From assembly GCA_900767645.1 (NCBI GenBank), contig CAAFZY010000004.1, positions 1-36,377 of the forward strand: a stretch of DNA of 36,377 bases. Reading direction: 5' to 3'. Source of the stretch: Alphaproteobacteria bacterium. Its GTDB lineage: Bacteria > Pseudomonadota > Alphaproteobacteria > RF32 > CAG-239. Made by a program: the position numbers and the translations under genes. Shown piece by piece: positions 24,723-33,100 of this stretch. How positions within the stretch are numbered: position 1 is the first letter of the stretch; each line of letters opens with the position of its first letter. The notes under the pieces are model-generated. The model did no database searches. It worked only from the letters and a program-made list of their open reading frames with translations, and was not told the origin of the DNA.

Positions 24723-25724
24723 TTATTCACCCTTTCTTTGATAAACATACATCAGTATCGCCGCTAACAGTATCGCCGCCAATAGCGGCAAATAATATAA
24801 ATCTTGCCGCGGATACACAAAGTTTTCGTCAGAAGATTCCGGCTCAAGTAAATCTATGGCTTTATATACATTAACCAAGCCTTTTAAATCATCAGCCCGA
24901 AAATACCGCCCTTCGGTTTCAGCGGCAAGATGTTTTAAGCTTTTTTCATCAAGAGAAGCGTTGCCGCCGCCGAAAAAGGCATTAATAAGCGACTGCCTGC
25001 CGCTCCCCACTCCGATGGTATAAATTTTTACACCTTCCTGCGCCGCCATATCCGCTGCTTCCGGCAAGCTTAACTTGCCGTCATTGTTTTCACCGTCGGT
25101 TAATAAAATTATTACTTTGCGGTTAAGTTCTCCACCCTTATCTTTAAGGCTTTTAAGGGCCAGTCCCAAAGCATCGCCGATGGCGGTGGAATTACCTGCC
25201 ATGCCGGCATCAACCGAATTTAAAATTTCAAGAACTGATTGGCGATCATATGTCAACGGCGCTTGTAAATATGCTTGCGTGCCGAATAAAATTAAACCGA
25301 TACGATCATCTTGCCGTTTTTTTACAAATTCAGAAACCACCGCTTTTACGGCATTTAAGCGGCTAAGACGAAAGCTTCGGGTGGAAAAATCTTCTTCAAG
25401 CATTGAGGTTGAAATATCAGTAACCATTAAAATGTCACGACCCTCATTGCTTATGCGAACGGGCTCGCCCATTTGCACAGGTCGCATCGCCGCCAACACC
25501 AGCAGCGAGTATATTAAAAAGCACGCCCAAAAGCCGCGGGTTAAACCTGCTTTTGTTAAAGATATGTTTTTTGCTTTGCTTTGCGCTGATATATCGGCAA
25601 AGTCGGCGGCAAACGGCACTGTTAATGCATCTCCGTACGAACCTTTAGCGGCCGGTAAAATTATTTTTACAACAAACGGCAATAAAATGAGCCACGCAAA
25701 ATATGGATATAAGAAAGTTATCAT
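24723..25724 (-). CDS. batA: BatA-like VWA-domain membrane protein
   Basis: The 333-residue protein has an N-terminal hydrophobic pair, a VWA domain (about 95-285) and a C-terminal membrane helix (about 310-328, LPLLAAILLAAILMYVY). The metal-ion-dependent adhesion site is complete: Asp103, Ser105 and Ser107 in TDISTSM, Thr180 in GNSTAIG and Asp210 in LLTDGEN. In Bat clusters such proteins are thought to work with a MoxR-type ATPase and a DUF58 protein; neither gene is in the window. Its start overlaps the stop of the DUF4381 gene by four bases. Confidence 0.92.
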   Translation of the reverse strand: MITFLYPYFAWLILLPFVVKIILPAAKGSYGDALTVPFAADFADISAQSKAKNISLTKAGLTRGFWACFLIYSLLVLAAMRPVQMGEPVRISNEGRDILMVTDISTSMLEEDFSTRSFRLSRLNAVKAVVSEFVKKRQDDRIGLILFGTQAYLQAPLTYDRQSVLEILNSVDAGMAGNSTAIGDALGLALKSLKDKGGELNRKVIILLTDGENNDGKLSLPEAADMAAQEGVKIYTIGVGSGRQSLINAFFGGGNASLDEKSLKHLAAETEGRYFRADDLKGLVNVYKAIDLLEPESSDENFVYPRQDLYYLPLLAAILLAAILMYVYQRKGE

Positions 25725-26164
25725 AAGTTTTCTCCTATCCAGTTTTCAGCAAATTCTCGCAAAGCGCGGTAAGTTTCCGGCGTATGTTTTTTATCTTGTG
25801 CCATATAAGGAGCATAGACCAACAATTGCGCCGCCGAATCCGGCAAAGGTTTTCGGGAATGATTGTTTAAAAACAAAATCCAATCAGTGCCATAATAAGC
25901 CGCGGCGCTTTTGTAGCGATAAAGGCATATTCGACGCAAAATTTCAGAAATCAGTCGCGCCGAATCCAAATTATCGGCGGAAGCGCGCTTTAACAGTGTT
26001 AATGCATAACGCTTTTTGCTCTTTTGATATAAAAATTTGACCAAGCGATAAAAAACATAAGCCAATATCAGCGCCGCAAGCACTATGAGCCAACCGTAAC
26101 CTAACGGAAAGAACATTGTTTCCGGCGGTAAATGTATATCTCTTAATTGCGGCAAATTATCCAT
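25721..26164 (-). CDS. DUF4381-family membrane protein of the Bat cluster
   Basis: The 147-residue protein opens with the family-like LRDIHLPPET segment, has one membrane helix (about 25-44, WLIVLAALILAYVFYRLVKF) and a cytoplasmic helical domain. The domain contains LISEILRRICLYRYKS and YAPYMAQ-KKHTPETYRALREF, where DUF4381 proteins show the L--LLR--- and Y motif. Proteins of this family typically sit beside batA in proteobacterial Bat operons, as here. A GGAG ribosome site precedes the ATG. It is the first gene of the long minus-strand chain. Confidence 0.82.
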   Translation of the reverse strand: MDNLPQLRDIHLPPETMFFPLGYGWLIVLAALILAYVFYRLVKFLYQKSKKRYALTLLKRASADNLDSARLISEILRRICLYRYKSAAAYYGTDWILFLNNHSRKPLPDSAAQLLVYAPYMAQDKKHTPETYRALREFAENWIGENL

Positions 26165-26225
26165 AATTACTCCTTTGCTCCCGATATTTGAATTTAAGGC
26201 GCTTTAATTTAAATATCAAGGTTGG

Positions 26226-26253
26226 ATTATATAGCTGAGTAAAAAATTTAAAC
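26226..26253 (-). promoter_or_regulatory. candidate promoter of the Bat operon
   Basis: On the minus strand a perfect TATAAT (26231-26226) lies 16 bases from a weak GTTTAA (26253-26248). It lies a few bases from the divergent promoter of the plus-strand lipoprotein gene. Confidence 0.5.
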
Positions 26254-26255
26254 AC

Positions 26256-26283
26256 TTGTAAATAGCATAAAACAAGCTATGAT
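26256..26283 (+). promoter_or_regulatory. promoter of the 141-residue lipoprotein gene
   Basis: TTGTAA (26256-26261) and TATGAT (26278-26283) are 16 bases apart. The -10 covers an upstream in-frame ATG at 26279, which argues that translation starts at 26303 instead, behind the AAAGGAG site at 26291-26297. Confidence 0.6.
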
Positions 26284-26302
26284 AATTTATAAAGGAGAAA
26301 AG

Positions 26303-26728
26303 ATGAAAAAATATTTAATTATACTATGTATGGCGCTATCCGGCTGTTGTTCTTTAACTAACAAATGTTTTGTTGATAAGCGTTTTAATCTTAAACTTGA
26401 AGCACTTTCAAAAACTGTTCGCGACACATATTTAACTCCAACAAAAATAATGTTTAAATCTGGTCAAGAGTACTCATCTTTTTATTTCGGCTGTAAACTA
26501 AAAGAGAATCGTATGAATTTTGTTAAGTTTATATGTGACGGTACCCATTGGGCGGATAACGATATTAATAATGAGCAAATTGTGATAACCTATGAAATTA
26601 ATTTACAAAAAGATAAGATTTTTGAACAATATGTAGTAGAAGAACTGCTTTATAAACAAAGAGGTATTGATAAAAAGCTCAAATCAATCGGCGGCGGATA
26701 TTACCTATTGCAGGAAGGAAATATATAG
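26303..26728 (+). CDS. small putative lipoprotein, unknown function
   Basis: The 141-residue product starts at 26303, chosen because a near-perfect ribosome site (AAAGGAG) lies six bases upstream. The signal peptide ends in lipobox LSGC with Cys15 as the lipidated residue and Cys16 and Cys22 beside it. The mature part has FYFGCKLKENRMNFVKFICDGTHW-like alternating strands and an aromatic, glycine-rich end (GGGYYLLQEG). I recognise no family. The codons are AT-richer than those of neighbouring genes, which may hint at recent acquisition. It is divergent from the Bat operon with its own promoter. Confidence 0.75.
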   Translation: MKKYLIILCMALSGCCSLTNKCFVDKRFNLKLEALSKTVRDTYLTPTKIMFKSGQEYSSFYFGCKLKENRMNFVKFICDGTHWADNDINNEQIVITYEINLQKDKIFEQYVVEELLYKQRGIDKKLKSIGGGYYLLQEGNI

Positions 26729-26754
26729 TATATGAAAATGTATTAATTTAAATA

Positions 26755-26787
26755 TTGACAAATATAAAAATTCATATTATATATAAT
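26755..26787 (+). promoter_or_regulatory. strong promoter before a candidate small RNA
   Basis: A consensus TTGACA (26755-26760) is followed 17 bases later by TATATA (26778-26783), which overlaps a perfect TATAAT (26782-26787, spacing 21). Transcription should start near 26790-26795, with no good ORF start following. Confidence 0.6.
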
Positions 26788-26789
26788 TT

Positions 26790-26966
26790 GTGTTTAATTA
26801 ATTTTAATACAAGTAACATATAAATGAATACAGAAATTGTATGGAGGTGCCGTTTAACTAATTATTATGTATCTCAAAGGTTTCTTTGGGGAAAGATGAA
26901 GTATACAACTCCTTTGAAAAAAGCCGGAGGTGAAATGTGCTCGCATTTCATCTCCGGTGTTTTTAT
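26790..26966 (+). ncRNA. candidate structured small RNA, about 175 bases
   Basis: The stretch between a consensus-like promoter and a strong terminator contains several paired elements: ATACA/TGTAT (26829-26843), CTCAAAG/CTTTGGG around a GTTT loop (26873-26890), and TTGTAT with ATACAA (26838-26843 with 26903-26908). A 51-codon ORF (26824-26979) crosses it but has no ribosome site and its end encodes the terminator stem, so an untranslated RNA is preferred. It lacks the SRP RNA apical motif and does not resemble tRNA, tmRNA or RNase P RNA as far as I can see. Function unknown. Confidence 0.45.
26917..26964. terminator. bidirectional terminator for the small RNA and tyrS
   Basis: A 14-base stem (26924-26937 with 26944-26957, one G-T pair) around a six-base loop is followed by TTTTT (26960-26964) on the plus side. 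An A run at 26917-26922 gives a T tract for tyrS on the minus side. Confidence 0.92.
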
Positions 26967-26979
26967 TAAGTTGTTGTGA

Positions 26980-28233
26980 CTAAGCTTTAAGCAAGCCGTG
27001 TTTCTTTTTGCCTTGCGAAAGCTTAACTTTACCATCAACTAAGTCAGCGGTGGTGATTTTGTAGTTTTCATCGGTTACCGGTTTATCGTTAATTTTTAAT
27101 CCGGCTTGTTTAATTAAGCGGCGAGCCTCGCCCTTGCTTTCAACAAACCCGATTTGCAAAAAGGCATCAAGCACACCGATGCCGTTATTTAAATCGGCGC
27201 TGATTTCCGGCAACTCGCCGCCGGCAATACCTTGCTCAAAAGTTTTAACGGCGGTTTCTTCAGCAGCCAAAGCCTCAGCCTCGCCGCGGCACATTTTAGC
27301 GGCGTTGAACGCCAAAATCTTTTTAGCCTCGTTAATTTCTTTGTCTTGCAAAGCTTCCAAGCGCTTAACTTCGTCCATCGGTAAATCAGTAAAAATGCGC
27401 AAACATTTGCCGACTTCGGCATCGCCGATATTGCGAAAATATTGGTAATAATCGTAGGTGCTTAATTTTTCTTCATTTATCCAAACCGCATTACCCTCGG
27501 ATTTGCCCATTTTTTTACCTGACGAATCGGTTAAAATCGGACTGGTAAAGCCAAACAACTCAACATCATAACGGCGGCGTCCGAGTTCGGTACCGGAAGT
27601 AATGTTGCCCCATTGATCGGCACCGGCAATTTGCGCGCGACAACCGTATTTTTGGTATAACACACAAAAATCATAGCCTTGTAAAAGCTGATAATTAAAT
27701 TCTAAAAACGACATCGGTTGTTCACGTTCCAAACGGCTTTTAACGCTTTCCATCGTAAGCATACGATTAACCGAATAGCAAGTGCCGATATCGCGCAAAA
27801 ACTCAAGATAATTGATGTTTTTGAACCAATCCCAGTTGTCAACCATTTCCGCTTTGTTGGCTCCGTCTGAAAAGTTCAAAAAGCGGCGAAAAGATTTTTT
27901 CAAGCCCTCAACATTGTGAGCTAAAGTTTCTTCACTTAAAAACGGACGCAATTTATCTTTGCCGGAAGGGTCGCCGATACGAGCGGTTGCCCCGCCGACC
28001 AAAGTCAACGGTTTGTGTCCGCATTTTTGAAACCAACGCAACATCATAACCGGAACAATGTGCCCAACATGCAAACTGTCAGCCGTCGGGTCTGAACCTA
28101 AATAACCGACCGCCGGCACGCCTTTATGTTCGCATTCTGCCAAATAGGCATCAAACCCCATGTCATTGGTGCATTGATTGTAAAAGCCGCGTTCCAGCAT
28201 AATGTTAAAAAATTCAGACTTGTATTTGCTCAT
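26980..28233 (-). CDS. tyrS: tyrosyl-tRNA synthetase
   Basis: The 417-residue class I synthetase charges tRNA-Tyr. The HIGH-type motif is LHVGHI (54-59) in the catalytic domain, the tyrosine pocket carries GSDPTADS and GADQWGN, and KMSKS is KMGKS (241-245). The S4-like RNA-binding domain covers about 350-417 (AFLQIGFVESKGEARRLIKQAG). Length and order agree with the bacterial TyrRS-alpha type. A ribosome site (AAGGA) lies about nine bases before the ATG, and a promoter is placed at 28267-28294. No T-box or other leader element is apparent in the 30-base leader. Confidence 0.97.
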   Translation of the reverse strand: MSKYKSEFFNIMLERGFYNQCTNDMGFDAYLAECEHKGVPAVGYLGSDPTADSLHVGHIVPVMMLRWFQKCGHKPLTLVGGATARIGDPSGKDKLRPFLSEETLAHNVEGLKKSFRRFLNFSDGANKAEMVDNWDWFKNINYLEFLRDIGTCYSVNRMLTMESVKSRLEREQPMSFLEFNYQLLQGYDFCVLYQKYGCRAQIAGADQWGNITSGTELGRRRYDVELFGFTSPILTDSSGKKMGKSEGNAVWINEEKLSTYDYYQYFRNIGDAEVGKCLRIFTDLPMDEVKRLEALQDKEINEAKKILAFNAAKMCRGEAEALAAEETAVKTFEQGIAGGELPEISADLNNGIGVLDAFLQIGFVESKGEARRLIKQAGLKINDKPVTDENYKITTADLVDGKVKLSQGKKKHGLLKA

Positions 28234-28266
28234 TTTCCTTTATCCTTTATAACTAAATTTTAACGC

Positions 28267-28294
28267 ATATTAGCATATATTTAACACATTGCAA
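28267..28294 (-). promoter_or_regulatory. promoter of tyrS
   Basis: On the minus strand TTGCAA (28294-28289) and TAATAT (28272-28267) are separated by 16 bases, giving a leader of about 30 bases. Confidence 0.55.
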
Positions 28295-28319
28295 GAATAT
28301 GAGGTAAAAATTTTTAACA

Positions 28320-29447
28320 ATGATGATAAAACCGCTGAATATTTTGGGTCTGATGGGAGGAACTGCGCTTGACGGCATTAAAATTGCGCTGATAAACACC
28401 GATGGTATTGATGTTTATGAAGTTATGTTTGCCCGCAAAATTTTATATCCGGACTCATTGCGACAAAAAATACGCGCCATAATCGGAAAAAAAACCACCT
28501 CATCCGAAGACGCAAAATTAATAGAACAGGTTGATATTGAATTTACCGATTTTTTGTATGAAACCGTAAATGAAACTCTCGGCGAATGCGGCGTTGTACC
28601 CGATTATATCGGATTAGAAGGACCGACCATTTGTCATGACGCACAAAATTGCTATACTTATCAACTCGGCAAAGGTAAAATATTAGCTGAAAAAAGCGGA
28701 ATAAAAGTGGTTACGCACTTTCATAACGCCGATATTTTAAATGGCGGACAGGGTTCGCCGGTAATGGCAACTTATTACGCCTCATTGGCTCAAAGCCTTG
28801 AGAAACCGGCAGTGTTCATTAATATCGGAGGCATTACAAGTTTAACTTGGAGTGGCCATTTAGGCGAAATTACCGCTTTTGACTGCGGCCCCGGAAATGC
28901 CTTAATCGACGACTGGGTGTTTAAGCATGCCAATATGATGATGGATTATAACGGCAAACTTGCCGCAACCGGTGTTGTGCATGAAAAAATAGTGGCGCAG
29001 ATGATGAAGCAAAACTTTTTTGCAAAATATCCGCCCAAATCAGCCGATCGTAACTCTTTTAATGATAAAATTGAACATTTGGAGGGGCTTTCACTCGCTG
29101 ACGGCGCAGCCACCGCCACGGCTTTAATTGCCGAGGCCGTTGCTTACTCTTTGGCTCTGTATCTGCCTGAAGTTCCTAAACGCGCCGTTATTTGCGGCGG
29201 CGGAGCGCAAAATCCGACTTTGGTACGTTTTTTGCGGCAAAAGCTTAAAGATATGAGCATTGAACCGGCGCTTTCGGATATTTTCGAATATAAAATCGGC
29301 GATGCGCAGGCCGCGGCATTTTTGGCGGCGCGGCGGGTTTATTCACTACCGATTACGTTTCCGACCACCACCGGCGTTCCATCACCGATTACCGGCGGCG
29401 TGATTTATGAAAAGGAGCAATCTGATGACCAGCACCATCAAAACTGA
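28320..29447 (+). CDS. anmK: anhydro-N-acetylmuramic acid kinase, divergent
   Basis: AnmK phosphorylates and opens 1,6-anhydro-MurNAc, recycling peptidoglycan turnover products. The 375-residue protein has the family's ATP-grasping start GLMGGTALDG (10-19; usual MSGTSLDG), GGQGSPV (142-148), the catalytic-aspartate motif FDCGPGN with Asp188, and GGGAQNPTLVRFL near the end. Several normally invariant positions differ: the HGQT motif is EGPT (100-103), and the DFR before AD is HFH. It may be a divergent but active enzyme or a related sugar kinase. ATG codons at 28320 and 28323 are both possible, and no strong ribosome site is seen. The ABC ATPase gene overlaps its end by 23 bases. Confidence 0.87.
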   Translation: MMIKPLNILGLMGGTALDGIKIALINTDGIDVYEVMFARKILYPDSLRQKIRAIIGKKTTSSEDAKLIEQVDIEFTDFLYETVNETLGECGVVPDYIGLEGPTICHDAQNCYTYQLGKGKILAEKSGIKVVTHFHNADILNGGQGSPVMATYYASLAQSLEKPAVFINIGGITSLTWSGHLGEITAFDCGPGNALIDDWVFKHANMMMDYNGKLAATGVVHEKIVAQMMKQNFFAKYPPKSADRNSFNDKIEHLEGLSLADGAATATALIAEAVAYSLALYLPEVPKRAVICGGGAQNPTLVRFLRQKLKDMSIEPALSDIFEYKIGDAQAAAFLAARRVYSLPITFPTTTGVPSPITGGVIYEKEQSDDQHHQN

Positions 29448-30141
29448 AAACTTAAATAAAATTTACGGCAAAATTAAGGCTTGCGACAATTTTAATTTTT
29501 CAGCACAAAAAGGGGAGATTATCGCTCTGCTCGGCCCGAACGGCGCCGGAAAATCAACTTTAATGAATATGATTGCAGGTTTTTTAGCCCCGACTTCAGG
29601 AAAAATTGAAGTTGAAGGTTTGGATATTTCAAAACACCCGCAAGAAGCCAAAACCAAAATCGGCTTTTTACCGGAAGGTTCTCCGCTGTATCCGGACATG
29701 AGCGTTAAAATGTTTTTACAATATATGGCCGATTTGCGGCAAGTTAAAAAAGCCGAAATTGAAAAGGCAATTAAGCTTGCCAATATTGAAAATGTTTTAG
29801 AGCAAAAAATTGAAACCCTTTCCAAAGGTTATTTGCGCCGCGTCGGTTTTGCGCAAAGCATTTTGAGCAATCCTGATATTTTGTTGCTTGACGAACCTAC
29901 CGACGGGCTTGACCCCAATCAAAAAGAACATATGCGCAAATTGATTATGCAAATGGGAAAAGATAAAACTATTTTAATTTCGACCCACTTATTGGAAGAG
30001 GCGGAAAATATATGCACCCGTATTATTTTAATTAATAAAGGCAAAAAGATGGCTGACGGAACTTGTGATGAAGTTTTAGCCATTGCCAAAGCTAAAAATT
30101 TGGCGGCTGCATTTAAAAAATTAACTCAAAGTGAAGAATAA
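29425..30141 (+). CDS. ABC transporter ATPase (GldA-like)
   Basis: The 238-residue ATPase has Walker A GPNGAGKST (about residue 37), Q-loop near GFLPEGSPLYPDMSV, signature LSKGYLRRVG, Walker B DILLLDEPTDGLDPNQ and the switch histidine in STHLLEEAE. The LSKG signature and the GSPLYPDM phrase are usual for GldA-type ATPases that pair with ABC-2 permeases. The start at 29425 (MTSTIKTENL) is chosen because an AAAGGAG site lies just upstream; an earlier ATG at 29407 has none. It overlaps anmK and is followed after 21 bases by its permease. Confidence 0.93.
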   Translation: MTSTIKTENLNKIYGKIKACDNFNFSAQKGEIIALLGPNGAGKSTLMNMIAGFLAPTSGKIEVEGLDISKHPQEAKTKIGFLPEGSPLYPDMSVKMFLQYMADLRQVKKAEIEKAIKLANIENVLEQKIETLSKGYLRRVGFAQSILSNPDILLLDEPTDGLDPNQKEHMRKLIMQMGKDKTILISTHLLEEAENICTRIILINKGKKMADGTCDEVLAIAKAKNLAAAFKKLTQSEE

Positions 30142-30162
30142 CTCCGGCATAAGGACAGTAAT

Positions 30163-33100
30163 ATGAAAAAACTTTGGACGGTTACCAAAAATGAGTTGTT
30201 GCGGTATTTTATTTCACCGCTCGCTTATGTTTATTTAGTGGCGTTTTTAATATTAAATGCCGCCGCGGCTTTTTATTTCGGACACTTTTTTGAACGCGGG
30301 CAAGCCTCATTGGAAGTTATGTTTTGGTATCAGCCGTGGCTGTATTTACTGTTTATTTCCGGCATCTCCATGCGTCTTTGGGCTGAAGAATTTCGTAATA
30401 AAACCATTGTGCAAATTATGACCATGCCGGTTTCGGCTGAAGTTTTGGTATGGGGTAAATTTTTAGCCTCGTGGTTGTTTTGCGCTATTGCTCTTTTACT
30501 GACTTTTCCTTTTTGGGCTACGGTTAATATTTTAGGAAAGCCCGACAATACCGTTATTTTAATCAGTTATTTAGGAAGCTTAACTTTAGCCGGCTGCATG
30601 CTTGCCATATCGCAAACCATGTCGGCGCTTACCAAAAATCAGGTAATTGCTTTGGTTTTGTCCGTAGCCGCCAATTTAATGTTTTTTTGGAGCGGAATTG
30701 AATTTGTTTTATCGTTTTTCCGCCTGTTTTTGCCCGATTATATGATAGACACCATTGCCTCATTCAGCTTTTTGACCCACTTTAGTAGCATAACTCAAGG
30801 ATTGGTGGAGCTGCGAGATGTTTTGTTTTTTACCTCGGTTATTTTATTATTTAATTTTACCACTGTTTTAATCGTAAGCTTTAAAACTTCAGGAACTTCC
30901 GCATGGCTTAAATCAACAAGTCGTACTTATTATATCACAGCATGGTTTATGTTGGTTTTAGGCTTTATGGGCTTTAATTTACTTGCCAACAACTTAACTC
31001 GCGGCACGCAAATTGATTTTAGCGAAGATAAACTTTTTACTCTTGATAAAAACACGGTTGAAGTTTTGCAAAATCTGCCCGAACCGGTAACCGCCAAGCT
31101 TTACTACTCCTCAATTTTAGAGCAGCGCAATCCGGCAATGCGACAGATGTTTGATAAAATCAGAATGTTGCTTAACCAATACAAAAACAGCTCCAACGGA
31201 CGCTTTGATTACCGCATTTATCACCCGCAAAGTTTGGATAACATCGAAGACCGCGCCATTGCCGACGGCATTCAGCCGATACCTCTGATTAATATAAATC
31301 AAAACGCATTGTTCGGATTAACCGTTGCCGACAGTTTAACCAACAAAAAGGTTATTCCTTATTTTTCAACCGCGCGCATGCCGTTTTTGGAACAAGATTT
31401 AACCTCTATCATTTATGAGCTTTCGCATCGTAAAAAAACAGCGGCGATTATTACCTCATTGCCTATTGGCGGCGGCGGAACCGATAACATGATTGCGCAA
31501 CCTTGGGAAATCAGCCGGAAAATCAGTGAGTTTTACAACATTACTTATGTGCATAAACCTGAAGATTTGCAAAACCGCCCCGATGTGCTGATTATGATTA
31601 ATCCGCAGCAACTTTCCGATGAAATGACCGCGGCAATTAAAGAATATTCGGAAAATTACGGCAATATTTTGCTGTTGCTTGACAGCGCCGCCGAAGCAAC
31701 CAGACTTTACTCAAGCATTAATTATCCGTTTATGCCGCCGGTATTAAACGGACTTGATGAGTTTTGGGGATTTCGGTTTTATAATGAATATGCAGTGGCC
31801 GATTTAGACAACTCCATAACCGTTGACGCTACCAGTAACTACAAAAATAATCCGGCATTTACGCAAGATGTAATTCAATTTAAACTCAAAGGCAGCAGTT
31901 TTAACCGCAACCACCCGATAACCAAACATCTGCAAACACTGTTAATGTCGTCGGCCTCGGTTATTTTACCGACGGAAGGAAGTAATGTCGATTTTATTCC
32001 TCTGTTGCGGGCAAGCACAAATTCAGCCTTAATGCCCATAAGCGTGGTATATGACGGCTTAAACCCGCGACAGATTTTAAGCAGTTTTAAGCCTGATGAA
32101 AATCCGAAAATTTTAGCGGCGGCCATTCACGGTAAAAACCCCGATAATCAGTTTAATTTAGTGGTGGTAGGCGATACTGATTTTATTTATGATAATTTTT
32201 GGGCATCTTCTCAAACATTTTTGGAACAGACATATTTCTTTCCTCTGTTTAACAATGCTGATTTTGTGTTAAATGCACTTGACTATTTAACCAACAATGA
32301 CGACCTTATGAACCTGCGCGGAAAATCAGCTAAAAACCGCGAATTTTCCGGCATTGAAAAATTACGCAAGCTCAATATTTTTGAATATAAAATTAAAGAA
32401 GAACAGATTTTTAAACAAATTGATGAAGTTAAACAGCAATTAAGCGAAATTTGGGGCAAACGTAATTTTGAAGAGCGACAAACATTTACTGCCGATGAGT
32501 TGGCTTTAATAAGCGGAATCCGCAAACAACTTGACAGCTTGCGTAAAGATTTAAGCAATGTTCGCATTTTGGCAGGGCAAAACATTAACCGCATTGCCAT
32601 GGCGGTAAAATTTGTAAATATATTTGCCGTGCCGTTATTATTAAGCCTGCTTTTGCTCATTTATCGGCTTAAAAAACGCCATCAAAAAACTTTTTCGGTT
32701 AAACTAAAAATAAATTCAGAGTTGCTTAAACTTTCCGCTGTCGGACTGTTTATTTTAGCTTTGGGAACGGCTTCGGTGTTTTTATTTAATCAATCGGATA
32801 TTCAAAAATATGAGAACAAACCTCTGTTTCCGGATTTGCCGGAGCATATAAACGAGGTGCAAACCATCAGCATTAAAACTCATAATGAACAACTTACTTT
32901 TGAGCTTAAAGACGGTGTTTGGTACTTAAAAGAACATCCTGATTTTCCGGTTTTGCAAGAGAGAATACGCAGCTTTTTAAGCGCAATGATGGAAGCTCGT
33001 TTTTATGAGAAAAAAGCAAACAAAGCCGAGCAACTCGCCATTTTCGGGCTGCAGCCGATTGAGGCGGATAACTCGCCGAATACCCGCATTGAACTTGATG

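Noticed and set aside
25075..26040. 321-codon plus-strand ORF opposite batA and the DUF4381 gene
   Set aside because: Both opposite genes have clear family motifs and intact sites. The long antisense frame follows from their codon composition.
26790..26966. SRP (4.5S) RNA as the identity of the candidate small RNA
   Set aside because: A stretch GGTGCCGTTTAAC vaguely resembles part of 4.5S RNA, but the apical GGTC...GGAAGGA-type signature and closing pairing are absent.
26824..26979. A 51-codon plus-strand ORF in the tyrS downstream region
   Set aside because: There is no ribosome site, and its last third is the terminator stem and T run. The stem pairing explains the open frame better than coding does. 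A small RNA is preferred, though the ORF cannot be fully excluded.
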